Assembly (NCBI GenBank): GCA_003254925.1
Contig: QANZ01044841.1
Span: 257,308-321,307, forward strand
Direction of reading: 5' to 3'
Length of the DNA stretch: 64,000 nt
From: Chamaecrista fasciculata
Taxonomy: Eukaryota > Streptophyta > Magnoliopsida > Fabales > Fabaceae
In this document: piece after piece, positions 24,934-35,912 of the stretch
Position numbering within the stretch: position 1 is the first letter of the stretch
Layout of the letters: each line of letters begins with the position of its first letter
The notes under the pieces: generated by a model
The model's database searches: none
Told to the model about the DNA's origin: nothing
The model's input: the letters and a program-made list of their open reading frames with translations, nothing else
Made by a program: the position numbers and the translations under genes

Positions 24934-27053
24934 GTTTTCTTCTCGAGTTTGAAATTCTTTAGAGGCATAATTAATGCTTCTGTTTCTTTACTACATCTTT
25001 GTGAAGGCTTCTTTATATCCCATTTGCAAACAGGTACGTCTACACATTTTTTCCTTGTTCCTAACTTCAAGCTCAATTTGTGTTTTCATGAACAATGGAA
25101 TGATCGTAATAAGTTTTTGCTGTCAAGAAATCCTTTTGTATCCTTCTAGTTACACTTGTAACAGGATTTATATTTCTGCCGTTAGACTAATCATCTGATT
25201 AATTATCTGATCTCATAGATATCACTGTTGATGTTATATCATAATTAGTGTTAACAAATTCTCTGTTGTTAGACTAATCATCTGATTCTGTTCTTTTTTT
25301 GGCTACACAATGAGCATGGATAATACAGAAACATATTGGATTTTGGTCTTTGATTAATTTGCCTTTGGAATGTGCAGATAATTTGTTAACACTAAGTTCT
25401 TTTAATTTCGAATGTTTGAGAGTTTAAGTCTTGTTCTAGTCTTTTAAGAATATTGATAAGGATATGAGTAGGATTAAATCTTGGGTTACATAAAAACACT
25501 TCATTGACTTGTGTGGCTTTTGAAGAATAACTTTCTTGTTTATCCTTGCACTATGTCTTCAAAATAATTACATCAATTTTACAATCCATGAAATTGTACT
25601 GAATAGATTTCGTCTTTTAATTGCAGGGATGTTTTTTTTTCCAGAGTGCTTTGTTTGGCCCAATGGTTTGGAGCCACGATTGTTATTTTTTTTTTTTGGG
25701 AGTCAGTTTTGTACGTTGTTGTCTTCTTTAGGGAGGCTTGCTGCTAGGTTGCTATTCTTTGGTTGTAATTTATAAGTTAGTCATAATATGATTTCATTTG
25801 TTGTTTTGAGATTCTGGGAGTATTATTTTTTTTTTGGCCAAAGGGAGTATGATTTGAGGAGATACTGAATAGTTGGTGGACGTTTGTCAAATTATCATCA
25901 TTTGTAAGTTGTAAGTTGTAACAATTCATGTGTGCTTTGTGGCAGAAATAATGTATTTTTTAAAAGAAAAAATAATTATTCTTCTTTATTAAAGTGTCAT
26001 TATTTATTTTTTTCACTTCGCGGGTTGGAAGCACAATATAGATATTATCATGTTCGTAGTTGCTAAGTTTTATAATTATATGTACTTTGCTAAGCTATGT
26101 CCTGAAATATCGCATGTTAATGTATGAAAGACAACTTTTTTTTTTTTAAAAGAACTTTTCCATAAGTTTTATTTTTGTGCTTTAAATTTGTATATTTTTA
26201 TCTTTTTTTCTCGAGTCTAAAAAACCGTTTAAAAAATTTCTTATTATATTTCTTTCGGGTGAGTCTATAATGCAAAGTTTGATTTTTGACATGGGATGCA
26301 ATGAGTTATGAGCCAATAATATAATGACATGTGAAAGAGTTAGTTATGATGTGACTCCATACACAGTTTTGATTGGTTGAAAAAATTATTATTTTTCAGT
26401 ATTAAATTATATCAATGGCTATAATTATGCCACATCAGCAATTGCATCTCATGTCAAGAATCAAACTTTACATCTTAGACTAATCTATTTCTTTATCCCT
26501 TGACTCGGTTAGTTTGGTCAACAAAAATTGATGCCGTACAATTAGAATATGAAAACCCCTGCGCTAAGGTCATCAGAGGATTACTTGAAACGCTGCGTTT
26601 TGAGGGCTTTAATGTTACATTTTTAATTTTTTTCTTAGCTAATCTTGACTGTGATTTGAACTGAAAATTTTAAGGGTGAGATATAAATCAAAATTTTCTG
26701 TTAAGCTAATTGACAGTATTCAGGGTTAAAGATGTTTGTGTAACTTCTTAAAATGAACTAATGAAGTGATAAAAGTGAGACAAAGAAATTTAGAGTACAA
26801 AAATAAAACGCAAAAGGATTTTAATTTTAATTTTTAAGGAATGAAATTTTGATTATATAGATAGAACGAAAAAACCAGATAAGAAATTCATTCAAAGGCA
26901 AGTAACATTCCTTACAATCAGAGAATAAAGAAGGATGATGATCATATTCAACAAGGGACATAAATTTACAAATTTTACATTATAACTGTAACACTAGGCT
27001 GATGTATTCTTATAATTCTCCATGATCAACCATCAATGAGTCTTCATTCAGAC
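24934..27053. other. Intergenic spacer between convergent genes
   Basis: The PHOX-type gene and the first TOPLESS-like gene converge here. The first several hundred bases are 3' untranslated or downstream sequence, and about 26890-27053 is the 3' region of the minus-strand gene. AT-rich; TTAGACTAATCATCTGATT occurs twice (near 25184 and 25269). No gene was recognised. Confidence 0.45.
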
Positions 27054-30000
27054 TCACACAGGAACTCCATCAACATTGGTTTCGTCTTCTTCCTCAACAA
27101 CACGGCATGGAATTCCGGCCCAGTTAATTACTCCTTGTGGAGGCTCAAACACATAAACACTACCATTTGATAGTCCCACAGCAAACTGGTTTTCCTTGTT
27201 CGGATTTGCAGCTATTCCAGTGGGATGTTCAATATCACTGTCACCACCAAATATACTGAATGAATACCAATGCATAATAAGCTCTAAAATATAAGTAAAG
27301 CACTAGTCTCTGCTGAACTGTGATTAGTGGGTTTTTGTAATTGTAATTCACATTTTTTCTTGCTTTGAGCAAGAAGAAAAAAAAAAGATGACCTTAGCGC
27401 AGGGTAAATGCAGGTAGTGAGGTTGATCCTACACACAGGATCAAGACTTGAGCCATCAAATACTGCGACAGTCCCATCGACAAAACTAGCATACACGGCG
27501 TTGCCATCACATGAGAATGTGGCCTGAGAGATAGGCACAGGAGGTACAGCGACCAACTGGTATGAAACAGAAAGCATATTTTATTTTCTAGCTGAAAAGT
27601 ATTAACATTGAAGAGAACTTTATCAGATAAGAGGGGAAGAATAGAGAACCTGGTTCAAGCATGCTAGTTCTAAAGCTTCATAAATTGCAAGATGACGATC
27701 TTGCACTGCAAGAAATCGCGTCTCATCAACGTGAAACTCGATATGAGTATCAAATAGCACTTCTTGGTTGTTTTGGGCATGTATCTGCAAGTACCTATCT
27801 TTCACTTTCTTCCAACCAACAAGATTCCATACAATGATCTGCAAGGCAAATTGAAAGAGACAACAAAGCCATATTTCATAATTTTGATTTATTCAGTTTT
27901 TATATTGGCCAGAAGAAAAGGGAAGCTAGTTCAGAGATTGTACTATTAAACACTAACCTGACCGTTCATATCAGCAGAAACAAGAACATTCAAGGTAGCC
28001 GAAAAAGCAAGAGAAGTGATTCTTTTAGAGTGGCCCTCAAGCCTTGTTCTAACCTGCATAAATGAACCAAGTGGATAACTAGCTTCAATTTGCTATAAAA
28101 GCCTAATTGCATAAATCTTAGTCAAATCAATTAAGAGATATCATATACCTGAGGTGCACGGGCGTCACATATAAGTATAACTACTCTGGAATCATCAGAA
28201 CCTATGGCAAATACATTATTATTTCGAGGGTTCAAAGCGAGAGCTGTTGCCTTAGGTGTTAGATATGCCAAAGATTCCAGTTTCTGCTTTTAACAGGCAA
28301 CATGTAATTTCTTGTTAGTTCAATCATAATATTATCAAGAACTAGTAGAATCCCAATAACAAAAGAAGTATGCAACATGATAACCATATGAAAGATTATT
28401 TAGTAACTCTTATCCTAGGAAATGTCCAAGGCATATATATTATGAAATGTAAAATATGAACATTATACTGTTTCAGCAGAATTAAGGAGACTTATTTAAC
28501 ATATACTTCAAGCCTACCTTATATGTTAGCATGTTGAACAAGGTGGGCACGCCCCCTGATGTTGAAATAAGATATGAATCATTTTTTGATATAGCGAAAG
28601 AGGCAACGGTGGCTGACTCTCCGGGTCCGAGGCCTTCAGTGTCATTGCGCATTAACTCGAAACCACTACGTGGTTTCCATAACTGAGGAGGACCAAAGGT
28701 AGTTGCCTGCATGTAATACCTCATCTTTCATTATATAGTCTATTAAGACTCCATACTCTCCAGTAAAAGCAAGAACAAACAGAAGGCAGTGAAGAGTAGA
28801 ATTTATATGAATTTGAAAGTGAATCTGACATATATCCACATACCGGGATATTCTGTGGCCATTTCCAAAGAAAGTGAATACCATTTGATGCCAATGCCAA
28901 AATGCCATCTCCCTCAACAGTGTAACTCAGTCTCATAATCTGTACTCCGGAATTAATAACAATTCTGCTCTCTGAAACCTGGTTAACACGTGATTTGTTT
29001 TACTTGTGTAAAAAAAAAAAAATCTTATTGTTGTTTGTGCAAGACACCTATAATGTGCTTTGCTACATTTTGACTTTGATTATAAAGTCAATATAGTTTG
29101 CTGGTGCACTACTGAATTTTCACCTCAGGAATCAGAGTTGAGTATATTATCAAGACAAGTGATACTATATGTCATTATTAACAATTATGCCAACAAAACA
29201 AAAATGCCATACCTTCTTGATCTGGGGATCAAATGGAAGCTGGATGAACTTGCACTGATGAGGTTCAGTAACTTGAGGGATATTCTGGAAACTTGATTTG
29301 GTATGGGCTTCTTTTTTCTTATTCTGAGAATTAATAAACAATGTTGAGATGGTGATTTCATGTAGATTCTGAGATGCTAAAATAAAATGTCATGAAAGTT
29401 AGGTGATATTCAGGATCACATTTGTATGTACCATCCTTATATAGGTTACAAATTTCCTAAGAGGTTAAGAGAGAATGCAATATGCTTACCTTCCCTGATG
29501 CTAAGATTTTTATTCTGTTTTCCTTGGCAGTGACTGCCAGTAAACTACCCTCTTTATTGAAACGAACGCATGGATGTGCCTGCACAAATGAAGCACAACA
29601 ACTAATTAGGGTGAGTTTTAATTGCCTAATATTTTATTAGTTATACTTTAACTACTATGATGAAGCATTATTTTCTAGCCCCACAGAAATTTACAATCTG
29701 GCTTTTGTACCTAGAATACTGAAAGGCCATGGAAGAACTTACCAGTAGACCTCCATTTGCATTAGTGCTTGTCAACATCTCCACATTATCCATATCCCAA
29801 AATTTGATCCTATGGTCGTTGCCCACAGCCAAAAATCGATTTTTCGCGGTATGAAACTGGATTGTAGCAAAACATGGAGACTTAAGCCCTTCATACACTC
29901 TTTTTATGAATCCTTCCGTCTCATCCCACTCTACCAGATGAGTATCTCCTTTTTTTCCAGTTCCGCAAGAAAACAGTCTATAAAAGTTTGTTAACAAAAA

Positions 30001-32753
30001 TTAGACTTTGTAATATATACTGGAAATTAATTATTCTATAACAGGAAATAAGGTTTAGTAGCTAAGAACCTTTTATCATCAGTACTGTAAGCCAACTTAG
30101 TGTATTGGAAACCAGGGGCTTCGAAATCAACTCTCGGCCCCATAGTATCGTATAACCATGCCTTAATATTTCCATCAGTCGAAGTTGAGAAGATGAACTG
30201 AGGTGTAAGAGATTAAGAATCACAGCATACAAAGAATGAGACGTATATATATACATATATAGTTATATACATATTTAATCAATCATTAAGTTGATGACAC
30301 TACGTTCAGTAGAAAATAATCAAAAGAACTCTTACGTGAACACTTTCTTTCTTGTGTGGACAGATAGAATAAACAGGAGTGCGGTGGCCATCAAAAGTAT
30401 AAAGTTTCTCACCGCTAACTGCATCCCACACCTTAAAAACAACAAAAAAAAACACATTGTCAGAGTATTCTTTTATGATTGAGGCATTTATCGTTTCATC
30501 ATCCGTCCTGAGAATATACCTTTACTGTCTTGTCATCACCACATGAAATGACTAAGTTGTGCTCATCATGTAATGAAGAAAATGCTAGATCATTGACGCT
30601 CCCTTTGTGAGCTTCAATCTGAGAAGAAAGTACTTAGAATTAGACCCAGAAAATACAAATGAATTCAGAGAGGGTAAAAGAAGCAATACTTCTAACTCTG
30701 GGGAAACGAGATCTCCACCATCATAGGAATATATCTGAACAATATGTTTAGAAAATGCAGCTCCTGTTCAAAGTGGGAAAAATTAGTCTATAACCCCAAA
30801 AAAAAAAATCCCAATTATTGGTGATTAGACTTACAATAAGTAACTGAGCATATATACTTACCAAAACATGAACCATCAGGACTCCAAATGATTCTGTTAA
30901 CAGAAAACCTTACATCTCTTTCCATGGATGCCTGAAGAAAGTTGACATTAGTTCAGATTTTTTTATCATTGAAATTATGTCGAAAGTGTTAGACATATAT
31001 ACCTTGAAGTAGGCTGAGTATGATTCTTCATCCCAAACTTCAAAATGTATGTAAATCAGATTTTTGCCAGAAGCAACTTCCCAAAGTCCTATGTTACCAA
31101 CATCAGTTCCAGCTGAAGAAAAATCGTAAGTGAAGTAGACATATATTAGCAGCTTTCACTTTTCAATGCCAAATTATATAAAGAAGAAAATAACAGTGAA
31201 ACAGTTAAATCATGTCTTATAAAACAACCTAGAAGAATTGTTTGGGAAACAGGATGAAAATCCATGCTAGTAGTAGCCGAAGTATCTCTCAATGTGTGAA
31301 TAACGGTGTTGGGAAGCTCATTCGCTAGTGCCCATGTTACCTACACATGAAGGCACATTATCTATATGATTCTACAAATACAATAGAATAAATCTTACAA
31401 AGATGTTGTAAAAACATGTTCCACTTAGCTGACCTCATCTACATTCTGATGGGAGAGACTTCCCTGGGTTATTTCGCTACGATTCACAGTAACATCAGCA
31501 GATGTTCCTACATAAAGGCCATGAAAGATTACCATCATATTCAAGCATTAAAATGACATCCTTAAAAAAAATAAAATCAATACTAATTTAAACAACCCTT
31601 TACCTGGGTCTCTTCTAGGAGCACGATTGACTGTCGAATTTGTTATAGTAGATGAGCTGTGATAACCACTGCTAGCAGAATATGCAAGATTCAAACTTGG
31701 TTTACAAACATGATCCACCATCAATGTTTGTATAATAGGTTCTGGACGGGGATTTCGGAAAACTGAATGCTTCCAAATTAAGCTAACAAATTGGACAAAA
31801 AACAAAGTTAGTTTACTGAACATTGAATGAAAATGATGCAAGTCTAGTATCAACTTTAACCACAGAAAATAAAGTGAAACCTCTGCTTCAATAAAGTTCT
31901 CAGCCTATTTGATCTAATTTCTGAAAAATGAAGCTTTCCAGCAAACTGTGGGTTTGTCTCGATGTTTTTCTTGATATCCTTAATAAGGATCTTCCTCATA
32001 GAACGTGCATCTCCATAAGCTGCAAGAGATTCATGTTCCCTGTTGAGGCCCAGAAAAAAAAAAAAAAGTCATACTCATGCCAGGGATGTTACTGCATAAA
32101 TAAATAAAATCATTAGATTAGTTTTAAAATATATATATATATATATATATTCTGGACTCATACCTTATATCCTCCTTTATCAACAGCTGAGTCATTTCTT
32201 TGATGGGATCTTGATGCGAGTGGGTAAACATTTTGAGATCCTTCATGAGGATCTCTAAGGCCTTGGCACGATCATTCCTGATGAAATTAGTCAAAATGAT
32301 TTCAGATAATAGGAACAAACTATGAAGAAAACACCTGGATGAGAACAATTTAAGTTGAAGACAAAGAAAGCTTAATTACCTGTCCAATGCCTCAAGGTAT
32401 TTCTGTTTCCTCAGTTCAAAGAATATTTTGGTTGAGTTCTTATTGTCAAAAATACCGGGGAAATTTGAGAGATAGGTGTCAGCATCATCCAATTTTCCAG
32501 CAACCACCATATGCTCGAAATGTCTCATGTCAAAGTAGCACCCACTTTCACGTTGAAGCCTGTGAATCCAATATACAATTACAACATTAAGCGCCATATA
32601 AAGTAATGGTATATATATATATATATAACTAAATCTATATAGGCAGAGTGGGAATGAAGATACATACATATGTGCAGATTCCTTGAAACCTTCCTCCTCA
32701 AAAAACTGTAGAATTAAGAGGATAATCTCTCGCGTGATTTTATCCATTTCCAC
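27054..32753 (-). CDS. Divergent TOPLESS-related corepressor, full length (copy A)
   Basis: Twenty-three coding exons on the minus strand: 32753-32668, 32559-32380, 32277-32164, 32039-31881, 31782-31604, 31507-31434, 31340-31229, 31112-31003, 30931-30862, 30763-30690, 30618-30520, 30431-30336, 30197-30070, 29977-29743, 29579-29490, 29323-29213, 28978-28844, 28706-28518, 28283-28149, 28053-27958, 27838-27650, 27556-27393, 27255-27054. All phases agree; 1008 residues, against about 1130 in Arabidopsis TOPLESS. Order: LisH (about 8-39), CTLH and CRA (to about 190), a Cys/His tail ending VDHVC, a short linker lacking the usual Pro-rich and basic KRPRP segment, then two WD40 propellers (about 275-1000) with motifs such as CGDDKTVKVWD and NRFLAVGNDHRIKFWDMD. 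TOPLESS proteins are nuclear corepressors recruited by EAR motifs (auxin, jasmonate and meristem repression). By alignment to TOPLESS, K71, F74 and L130 are kept, R67 is Lys and L111 is Pro. ATG at 32747 is an alternative start. Confidence 0.9.
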
Positions 32754-33559
32754 AAGCCCTGTTTTGTCTTACGGACTATCAGTATATCTGATAAAGAAAA
32801 AACCAGCAAAAATTCAAAATCAGAATATTAATAAATTCAATAGAAATTTAAAGAGAAATTATTCCAAATTGGAATGAAAACTCCATTTTAGACCCCTGAA
32901 ACTTTACAATCGAAATTTTGGGACAAACAAAAATTATGTAGGGCTGTCAAAAAAACTAGTCGAATCAAAAAACATCTTCTTCTCCGAAAGAATGCAACAA
33001 ACGCCATGTATATCATATCCGTTGTTACAATCTGAGAATCAGAGACTGAAAAGGGTCTCTAATTTCGGAAAACGAAGAGGACTAGAAAAAAAAAGAATTG
33101 GAATTCAAAGGCGACACACACAAAAGAAAAAAAGAAAAAAGAACAAGTTTCTCCAAGCAAGCACACACAGCAAAAGACATGAAGGAAAAGAAGTAGAAAG
33201 AAGAAATTAGAGCTAACACTGAAAAGGAAGGCTTGGTTGCTTTTTCTTGCCAAAAAAAACAAAAAGGAAGGCTTGGTAAAGCGAAAAGGAAAGGACTGAG
33301 AATTCTGAAAATGAGAGTGAAAGATCTGAACTTGAAATTCTAGATCAGCTTTTGGTGAATGAAATGACAGTGACTTGTGATGGGCTAGGCTGACTAATTT
33401 ATACAGGGAGTCAGATAAGCACAGTCACCAACTTATCTAATTATATGTGATAAGAAAAAAAACGTATCATGGTTTCTTTAACTAGAGGCGTCAATGTCTA
33501 GTCAAGTCAGGTGGGGCCCACAACGACAGGTGTTCTTTTAAGTAGGAGACAAAAACGTC
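32754..33559. other. Leader and promoter of TOPLESS-like copy A
   Basis: On the minus strand this holds the 5' leader (about 33380 down to 32754), A-rich on the plus strand; the AG just upstream of the ATG (about 32763) suggests a leader intron. GTGGGGCCCAC at 33511-33521 matches a TCP-type site. Confidence 0.5.
33398..33403 (-). promoter_or_regulatory. Probable TATA box of TOPLESS-like copy A
   Basis: Read on the minus strand, TATAAA in the context CTGTATAAATTAG, about 650 bp before the ATG. This implies a long leader, probably with an intron, as is usual for this family. Confidence 0.55.
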
Positions 33560-33889
33560 ATTTTCATGAAAAAAAAAAGTTGACAATGACAAAAATGTAA
33601 AACTCCGTCGATATTATTAATCAATTCAAGTAGAAACTAGATAAAAAATTGTCGCGGTCCATTCTGCATGCCCTTCAATTATATGTGAAGTGAACCGGTA
33701 TATCTAAAGATTTTACTGACTCTCATTCAATAAAATCTTTAGACATATCGGTTCACTTCACACATAATTAAAGGGCAAAACGAATCGTGACAATTTTTTA
33801 TCTAGCTTCTACTTGAATTGTTTAATAATATTGATGAAGTTTTACATTTTTGTCCTGGTCAACTTTTTGAGTTTTTTCACATGAAAATC
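33560..33889. repeat. Long fold-back (inverted repeat) element, about 330 bp
   Basis: The left arm 33560-33715 and right arm 33731-33889 are nearly perfect inverted copies separated by only about 15 bases. Examples: GTGAAGTGAACCGGTATATC on the left against its complement at about 33740-33770, and CAAGTAGAAACTAGATAAAA on the left against its complement at about 33800-33820. A transcript would fold into a hairpin of about 150 base pairs. It lies upstream of TOPLESS-like copy A and downstream of the short TOPLESS-like gene. Probably a fold-back MITE; a target duplication could not be fixed. Confidence 0.8.
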
Positions 33890-34461
33890 TTTAAATTCAT
33901 ATTCGCTTCTTTAAATTCATATTACCTTTTTAGTAACTAGTAATTATGACAGAAAAGGAAAAAGTAATGGAGAAATTAATTAGTCTTTTTTATTTTATAA
34001 GCAAAATTATCCATTTGATTAAACTTTTCAATTCATAACAATTTAATTATTTTAGCTTTAAATTTCTTCGCCCAATATATATAATAGAACATTTTAGCAC
34101 CATCTTGATTAATTAACTAAACTTAATTAAACTAATTAATTAAACATATATATATAAATGAAATGATTAAATTAATTAAGCAGCAGAAAATGGGAAAGTA
34201 AATAGTACACACCAAAATTATCTAGAAACAAGACTGGCTGGTGGCTCATTTTCATTAACTTAATTAATTAAAGCAAGTTCATAATATATACATTGTACAA
34301 TACAATAAAAAAAAACATAAACAAGAGAGGTAGTTAATTAATTTCCATCTCTAGGGTGGGGGTGAGGCCAACACAAGACAAGACTAGACTAGTGACATTA
34401 AAATAGAATAACATAAAAAAGCAGAGAAATGAACAGTACAAAATATAAAGAGACGACCTAA
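33890..34461. other. Spacer between TOPLESS-like copy A and the short TOPLESS-like gene
   Basis: Very AT-rich with a direct repeat CTTTAAATTCATATT at 33891-33926 and TTAATTAATTAA-type runs. The portion near 34300-34461 is probably the 3' untranslated region of the short gene. No gene was recognised. Confidence 0.5.
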
Positions 34462-35536
34462 TTAAGATGGAGGAAAGCGATGGATAAAGGGAATGATAGC
34501 CAAAAGTCCTCCAGAAGGTGGTGTCCTTGGGAAAAACATGCGACGAAGCACGTCCTCTGTAGTTGGAAGCTCGAGTTTCCCATTAATGGCTGGATTGGCT
34601 CTTATTATTTTTTTCATTTCTTCCACCACTCTGTTTCTTATCTCCTGTTTGTCATAATTCACCCTTCCATATTGCTCCCTACACCCACCATATATAAATC
34701 AATTAGCTACATAAAGTAAACTAACCATTTAATCTCTCAAAAGGAAATAGATCCTCTAGAGTTCCTTCACTATACATTTCTTGTGAAGTTAAAAAGAGTA
34801 AGGAATAAGAAAAGAGAAAAAATGTGGGTCCTACATATTGTTATTTTATGAGACCCACATTTTCTCTCTTTTCTTTTTTCTTTCTCTCTCAAACTTTACA
34901 AGAAATATATGGTGAAGGAACTCTAGAGGATCCAAACCTCTCTCAAAGACCATAGTACCTAAAATTGGGGTTAGAAACAAGGTAGACCGCTCGCAAATAA
35001 ATTTGGGTGTTGAACTGATTGAACTCGTTTGTTACTATGTTTGTAGCCAAGTGAAAGGCACGACTGCATGTGATACATATATAGTTGTACGTTATTATAT
35101 ATATTTCTAAGAAACAAATAAGAATGAATTATTGAGTATAATTACTATTATAAATATATATATAAATAGATTACTCATGCAAGGTTTCCATGAGCTTGAG
35201 CGTCTTGATGTGGAATATGAGCTTCAAAGAGAAGTTATTATCTTGGATGGATGTAAATCCTTGCACGTACTGTTCAGCTTCTTCGAAGCAACCTGATTTT
35301 ATGAGCTCTTCAAAATGTTGAAGGTTGAAGTATATACCACTCTCTCGTTCCAAGCTGCACAACGTTCCCAAAATTAATTATTTTATTAATTAAAGAAAAA
35401 AATAAATTGAAGGGAAAATAAATCAAAAGAAAGCATATATATACCAGTGAGCTGTTTCAAGAAAGTCACGATCCATTAAATGTCGTAATATAAGAATGAG
35501 AATAAGGTCGTTGTCATTCAACATTGGGAAAACCAT
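34462..35536 (-). CDS. Short TOPLESS-like protein: LisH-CTLH-CRA module without WD40
   Basis: Four coding exons on the minus strand, 35536-35445, 35354-35175, 35063-34959 and 34678-34462, give 197 residues. Exon phases (2, 2, 2) match the first exons of both full-length neighbours, and each exon aligns with one of theirs. The LisH region reads DLILILILRHLMDRDFLETA, followed by LERESGIYFNLQHFEELIKS (CTLH). The third exon is strongly diverged but stays open and ends in NFR like other family members. The fourth covers the segment before the family's FPTLRNSRLR region, then ends in a unique Pro-rich tail (PRTPPSGG onward) and a stop. By alignment with TOPLESS, K71 and F74 of the EAR pocket are kept, R67 is Asn, L111 is Ile and L130 is Arg. 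It could oligomerise with full-length relatives and act as a modulator, but EAR binding is doubtful. A TATA box at 35905-35912 supports an active gene; decay towards a pseudogene is the alternative. Confidence 0.75.
34750..34932. repeat. Fold-back MITE in intron 3 of the short TOPLESS-like gene
   Basis: Inverted arms begin GATCCTCTAGAGTTCCTTCA on the left (34750) and, read on the opposite strand, the same sequence from 34932. The similarity extends about 80 bp inward, through ATTTCTTGT and AGAAAAGAGA, to TGTGGGTCC. It occupies most of the 280-bp intron. Superfamily unknown; no clear target duplication. Confidence 0.75.
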
Positions 35537-35904
35537 GGTCGTCGCTGCTACCCAATCAAATCGGTCGAAATAATAATGATAATAATTATTATTTCTGTTA
35601 GTACAAACACGAATGATATATCCTAATTAACTAGGGCTTGCATAGAACAAACACTAGTGAAGCAATAAAAAAGCACAAAATATACCAAAGAAGAGAGGTA
35701 ACAAACACAAACAAGAAAAGAAAGAAACAAGACATAATATTAATTATAGAAATTAATTAAAGAAAAGCTCACAGGATAAGAGAAGAGAATCGAAGCGAAA
35801 GGAAGCTTGAGAACTGAATTGAAGTAAAGAGAGAGCTAAGAGTATTATATTAAGCAAATAATAAGCAAGTAATGGGTGTGAAGATGGAGTGAAGAGGGAG
35901 TGTG

Positions 35905-35912
35905 TATTTATA
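35905..35912 (-). promoter_or_regulatory. TATA box of the short TOPLESS-like gene
   Basis: On the minus strand, CTATAAATACAC is a canonical plant TATA box about 370 bp before the ATG. A donor-like GTGAGC at about 35770 and an acceptor AG just before the ATG (about 35547) suggest a leader intron. Confidence 0.7.

Noticed and set aside
33560-33889. MicroRNA precursor
   Set aside because: The arms are too long and too perfect for a typical plant MIR gene and no known mature miRNA was recognised; a fold-back element is simpler.
34679-35174. First impression that the mini-TOPLESS gene lacks the third family exon
   Set aside because: A diverged 105-base exon with correct borders, phase and the NFR ending was found at 35063-34959.
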